From Pyrus communis (lineage: Eukaryota; Streptophyta; Magnoliopsida; Rosales; Rosaceae): a stretch of DNA of 64,000 nucleotides. Below are positions 59,523 through 64,000 of the stretch, piece after piece. Where the stretch lies: contig NC_084803.1 of assembly GCF_963583255.1 (NCBI RefSeq), positions 3,150,121-3,214,120 on the forward strand, given 5' to 3'. A program made the position numbers and the translations under genes. How positions within the stretch are numbered: position 1 is the stretch's first letter; the number at the start of each line of letters is the position of its first letter. A model generated the notes under the pieces. It saw only the letters and a program-made list of their open reading frames with translations. It was not told the DNA's origin and did not search any database.

Positions 59523-59605
59523 ATGGCCTCAGAGCTAGGTTCGATCTTGATCTGGGCGTGAAACTATGACGTGGTTGATAGCGACGGAACTCAGAGGAGA
59601 ATTGG

Positions 59606-61915
59606 GTGTTGCCACGACCAAAGAAAACTCTGAAAATTTCTGGGTTACTCGAGAACAAGTCTAAGATGGCTAGATTGAGTAGTGCTAATCTTCGGGCACC
59701 GGTTTTCAATGGAGAAAACTTTGATTTCTGGCAGATAAAGATGAAGACCGTATTCATATCTCATGATCTGTGGGATATGATTGAGAAGGGGTACAGTTCT
59801 TCGGCGAAGAGAAAGGAATAGCTCACTGCAACTGAGCTTAAGCTCCTAAAGGAGACCATAGTTAAAGATACTAAGGCTCTCGGCATCATTCAAAGAGCTG
59901 TGTCAGATGAAATTTTCCCTAGGATCGCCATACTAGAGATGGCAAAGGAGGCTTGGGATGTACTGAAGCAAGAATTCATTGGAGACAAATAGGTGAGATC
60001 TGTGAAACTTCAAAGTTTAAGGCGTGATTTTGAATATACTCGGATGAGTGAGCATGAAACATTCTCTGTGTATCTTGTGTGATTATTTGATCTTATTACA
60101 TAAATGAAAAGTTATGGTGAAGATCTTGGAAATCAAAGAATCGTGCAGAAGTTGTTAATTAGCCTCCCTAAATCTTATGATAGTATTGTAGCAGTGTTTG
60201 AAAATACTAGGGATTTGGAGACAGTTGATGTGCAAGATGTAGTTGCGACTTTAAAAGGGTATGAACAGAGAATTGAGAGGCATTCTTAAAACAGTACTGA
60301 GAAAGCTTTTGCTAGTTTAAGTATAGCCCACAAGAAGAACAATTACAATGCTAATCAAAACTTCAAACCCACAAAGAATTGGAAGACAAAGGGTAAGAAG
60401 TGGGATAACAGACTTGTGCACCAGCAAGAGAAATTTGTTGGATCTTCTGATGGAGCCAATAACCCTTGCAAACACTGTGACAAATTACATTTTGGAGAGT
60501 GTTGGTTCAAGGGGAAACCAAGATGTCATAATTGTGATAGGCCAGGGCAATTTGCCAAGGATTGTAGGTCCAAGAAAGCTACTCAACAAGCAAACTATGT
60601 CAGTTAAGTGGAGAACAATCCAACCATGTTCTATGTTTGTATGGCAGCTGCTATGAAGCAAGGTGAAGATATTTGGTATGTTGACAGTGGCTATAGTAAC
60701 CACATGACAGGAAGAAAAGATATATTGGTGAATAATAGAAATGTCATTGCCAAAGTTGAGATGGGCACAAGACAATTGGTTGATGTGGTTGGAAAGGGTG
60801 AGTTACTGGTTGAAACTAAGCAAGGGAAAAGGTACATAAGGGAGATAATGTTGGTACCTCGTTTGAAAGAGAATTTGTTGAGTGTGGGACAGATGATGGA
60901 GCATGGGTACTACCTTGTATTTGGGGGAATTGAAGTCAGAATCTATGATGATTTCACATGTTCTAACCTTGTTGTCAAGATCCCTATGAAAGGAAATCGA
61001 AGTTTTCCCTTGAAATTGCAACCAGGAATCCAAATTGCCATGAGAGCCAGTGTTGAGCAAGCTGCTGAGATATGGCATAGAAGACTCGGGCATTTAAACA
61101 CGAATGCTCTAATGCAGCTACAAGCACATGAAACGGTAACTGGACTACCTGAGCTAAAAGAGAATACCACAGTATGTGAGGGATGTGCACTTGGCAAGCA
61201 TTCCAGAGATGCTTTTCCTAAAGAAACAAAATGGAGAGCTGCCTTACCACTGGAATTGATTCACACTGACATATATGGACCAATGCAAACATCTACCAAA
61301 TCTGGAAACAAGTATTTTCTCACCTTCACAGATGATTGTATTAGAATGGGATGGGTCTATTTTCTGAGAAGCAAATCGAAAGCATTTAGTGTGTTCAAGA
61401 AGTTCAAAGCAACTGTTGAATTACAAAGTGGGTACAAACTGAAAAAATTAAGAAGTGACAGGGGAGGACAATACACTTCACTTGAATTTTCTCAGTTTTG
61501 TGAAGATCTTGGTGTGGAAAGACAGCTCATAGTGACATATTCTCCTCAACATAATGGTGTTGCAGAGAGGAGAAATATGACCATTGTAGAAATGGCTAAA
61601 TGTATGTTGTTAGAGAAAGGTATTCCATTTGAGTTTTGGGCAGAAGTAGTTAACACTGCAATCTATATTTTCAATAGATGTCCTACCAAAGCCTTGAATA
61701 AGAAGACTCCTTTTGAAGCTTACAGTGGAAGGAAGCCTGGAGTGAAACACTTAAGAGTGTTTGGATCTCTATGCTATGCACAAGTTCCATCACAGATAAG
61801 ACAGAAACTGGATGCAACAAGTGTCAAATGCATTTTTCTTGGTTATGGAACCTGTAAGAAGGTTACAGGTTGTTCAATCCTAAAACTAATAAGATTGTTA
61901 TCTCCAGAGATGTAA
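59606..61915 (+). pseudogene. Decayed copia gag-to-integrase region
   Basis: Gag begins near 59666 (MARLSSANLRAPVFNGENFD) and is interrupted by stops at 59819-59821, near 59990, 60080 and 60100, and 60287-60289. A CCHC zinc knuckle (CHNCDRPGQFAKDC) lies near 60526. After a stop near 60606 an open frame (60608-61915) holds the protease (VDSGYSNHM, with Tyr where Ala is usual), the GAG-pre-integrase HRRLGH and integrase with HTDIYGP, RSDRGGQY and NGVAERRN. It ends after FLGYGTCKKV; no reverse transcriptase follows. Clearly a dead, truncated element unrelated to the young copia at 11417. Confidence 0.88.
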
Positions 61916-62066
61916 TATTTGATGAAAACTCTTGCTGGGATTGGAAATCGTACATTTCTAATCTTGAAGCTTTCATGGTTTTCTAATCTTGAAGCTTGAA
62001 GCTTCAAGATTGAAAACTCTTGTTATCAATCGTACATTGCTGGGATTGAAAACTCTTGTTATCTCC
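61916..62066. repeat. Scrambled junction of short repeats
   Basis: Short phrases (CTTGCTGGGATTGAAAA, CTTGAAGCTTTCATGGTTTTC, GAAAACTCTTGTTATC, AATCGTACAT) recur two or three times, some inverted (CTTGAAGCTTGAAGCTTCAAG at ~61997-62012). They join the end of the copia pol fragment to the next LTR fragment. This looks like a repair or template-switching scar. Confidence 0.7.
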
Positions 62067-62426
62067 AATGAACCTTGAAGCTTTCATGGTTTTCTAATCT
62101 TCTTCTCTCTGTACATTTCTGCATTCATTATTTTCATTGAAGAAACTCAATCCAGAAATCAAACACTAATACGGCCTCAGAGCCAGGTTCGATCTTGATA
62201 TGGGCGTGAAACTGTGACGTGGTTGATAGCGACGGAACTTAGAGGAGAATTGGGTGTTGCTATGACCAAAGAAAACTCTGAAAATTTCTGGGTTACTCGA
62301 TAACAAGTCTAATATGGCTAGATCGAGTAGTGCTAATCTTCGGGCACCGGTTTTCAATGGAGAAAACTTTGATTTCTGGCAGATAAAGATGAAGACCGTA
62401 TTCAGATCTCATGATCTGTGGGATAC
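62067..62426 (+). mobile_element. Second copia LTR-end and gag-start fragment
   Basis: This segment repeats about 59429-59780 nearly base for base: LTR end, primer-binding-like GGCCTCAGAGCCAGG, leader and the first gag codons (FNGENFDFWQIKMKTVF). At 62426 it is fused to the copied PMI1 3' flank within the word GGGATACG|CTTAACATC. Confidence 0.85.
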
Positions 62427-64000
62427 GCTTAACATCTCTATTCTCACTCTACAAACAAAAGAATATGTACTAGGAAAGCACATATACATATTACATGATT
62501 ACGTGTGGTTTGATGCTTTCATTCGGAAATATAACATTCGGGTTTCGAACGTGTGGAGCAATCGAATCTTTCCAGGTATATTCCGTTCCTTGGAAATGAG
62601 AGGAAATGCTCCACAAAAAATCTCTATGCTTCTTCGCTGAAACCAGTGTGGATGATCTTACAAGGGCTTTCGAGTTTGAAAGTGGAAAACTAGTCGTCTT
62701 ACCCATGCCAGTGCCAAGCAACCATCGGGAGCCAGACTGCAGTTGCGTTGTGGTGCCCCAGAGCAGCCTCTTGCCTGGTGCGGTATCCACTCCTGACAGG
62801 TGGACGTCGATGATTTTAAACTGAGGGTTCCATCCTTCATCTCCTTCATTGGTCTCCCCTTTAATCTTGTCGCCATACTCCTCAAACACTGGCTCATCGA
62901 GTTCGTTCTCTTTGCTATCGTTTAACAGCACACTTGACACTTCTGGCTTTAAATTGGCTAAAGCTCTCTCCACTTGAATTAGAGCAAGCATTGGAACGCC
63001 CACTGGTTCATAGTTTCGAAAGGGATCTCTAAGCTGCACCATGAGAGCAATTGTGAGGTCGTCCTCCAAAAGTCCACACTTCCGGCCAGATAAATCACTG
63101 CAGTTCGTATCTTGTGTCAAATTTCCATCGATCAAATCTGTGTACTTGGCATGATGGGCAGCAAGGATTTTCGTCATTCGATCTCTGCTGTGACCTTCAT
63201 TATTAATGATTGTAGCATCTAGCCTCAACCATTCGTCCAGTGATAAAGAGAGAGCCAATAATCCCTTAGCATAATCAACACAATCTCCAAAACCGCACAG
63301 TTGCAAACCTCCAGACTCAGGATATATACTTGAAGGTGCCTCTCCACTTGACATGCGGGACTGGATTCTTAACCCTTCCAGTGAGAAAGCTTCAATTTTT
63401 CTCATAGCCAAAGGAGCAAGATATTCTAGAGATACATAGTCTGACCCCATCTCCCTACCTCCCAATTCGGCGGAACTCAGGTTATTACAACTCCATCCTT
63501 CATCCTGCCTCCCGCCATATAAAATCTGCTCAAACCTGAAACAAAAACGAGAAGTAAGCCAACAAATAGAGAAATGTTTCAAATCACAATAGTTCAGAAA
63601 TAAATGTACTTGTTGTGCTCACAACCTTTCAGACCCCACTATGTTTGGCGCTGGGGCTGCTGCCTCCCAAGCTACTTGTTGTATTGTCTTCCCCGTAATA
63701 TCTTCCAAAGGTGTTAGTTTATTCACCCACTCATGCAGCGTATCTCCAACCAATGCCAGATGCTGCATTATCTCGATAACATCATAACCCATTACTGCTG
63801 GTATAACAACGGGATTAGAAATTTGAATGACCAAGTTCCCACCATTTTTAGCATTTCTGAAAAGTGAAGGATTCATAGACTGCAAAATGCCTCCACCCTT
63901 CAACCGAACATAAGAACCAAAGCCTTCTCCAAGTGGAGGTAAGAGTGGCTCTTCAAGGGGGAGCTCAATTGGACTACCAAATCCACCAGAGAAGGTACGA
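62427..64000 (-). CDS. PMI1-like gene, second copy of the 3' half (partial at window edge)
   Basis: The segment matches 29713-31290 nearly base for base, in the same orientation. Exon 2 is 62491-63535 and exon 1 runs from 63626 past the window edge, with the same splice sites. Differences seen: a 12-base in-frame loss (PSSW-side, EGCPSSWSCNN becomes EGWSCNN), an Ile-to-Tyr change in MGIDVIEIM, and scattered substitutions. The visible part has no stop, so the copy may still be coding; its 5' half lies outside. Its 3' end is fused to copia sequence at 62426/62427, only about 64 bases after the stop codon, so its polyadenylation signals may differ from those of the original. Confidence 0.8.

Overview
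This is plant nuclear DNA from a eudicot. The genes are split by short AT-rich introns, the spacers are AT-rich, and LTR retrotransposons, hAT-type elements and MITEs are interleaved with single-copy plant genes. Protein flavour and the MITE type suggest a woody rosid, perhaps Rosaceae (apple/pear group), but that is inference. I see no CRISPR array and no rRNA or tRNA gene.

Layout: 1-100 is the 5' end of a mitochondrial carrier-like gene on the minus strand. At 1.6-2.2 kb lies a non-autonomous hAT element with a perfect 8-bp target duplication, followed by an ankyrin gene relic (2.5 kb) and a frameshifted L-type lectin receptor kinase (4.0-6.1 kb, minus). An intact two-exon ankyrin/PGG membrane protein sits at 8.7-10.7 kb. 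From 10.9 to 20.8 kb is a class II small heat shock protein cluster: a broken copy, a short fragment and one intact gene. The broken copy is split by a hAT-like element that itself holds a young, apparently intact Ty1/copia element with identical LTRs.

From 21.2 to 36.0 kb are four apparently intact genes: an NSUN5-type rRNA cytosine-5 methyltransferase (minus, 13 exons), a WRKYGKK-type group IIc WRKY factor, a PMI1-type chloroplast-movement protein (minus) and a coclaurine N-methyltransferase-like gene that diverges from PMI1. A decayed CDC48C/AAA-ATPase relic with an interstitial telomere-type repeat lies between NSUN5 and WRKY.

From 38.2 to 57.1 kb is an aminopeptidase M1 gene broken by at least three premature stops and by a 13.8-kb Ty3/gypsy (Tat-like) element with a clean GAATC target duplication. 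Between pol and the 3' LTR this element carries an antisense, intron-containing gene for a plant mobile domain plus coiled-coil protein, with its own TATA box. This is the most interesting unit in the window.

The last 7 kb is a mosaic: a PP2C terminal exon with an in-frame stop, a second copy of the PMI1 leader region, decayed copia pieces joined through shared LTRs, and a second near-identical copy of the PMI1 3' half running off the window end. The window therefore shows functional stress and chloroplast genes embedded in repeated rounds of gene duplication, decay and nested transposition.
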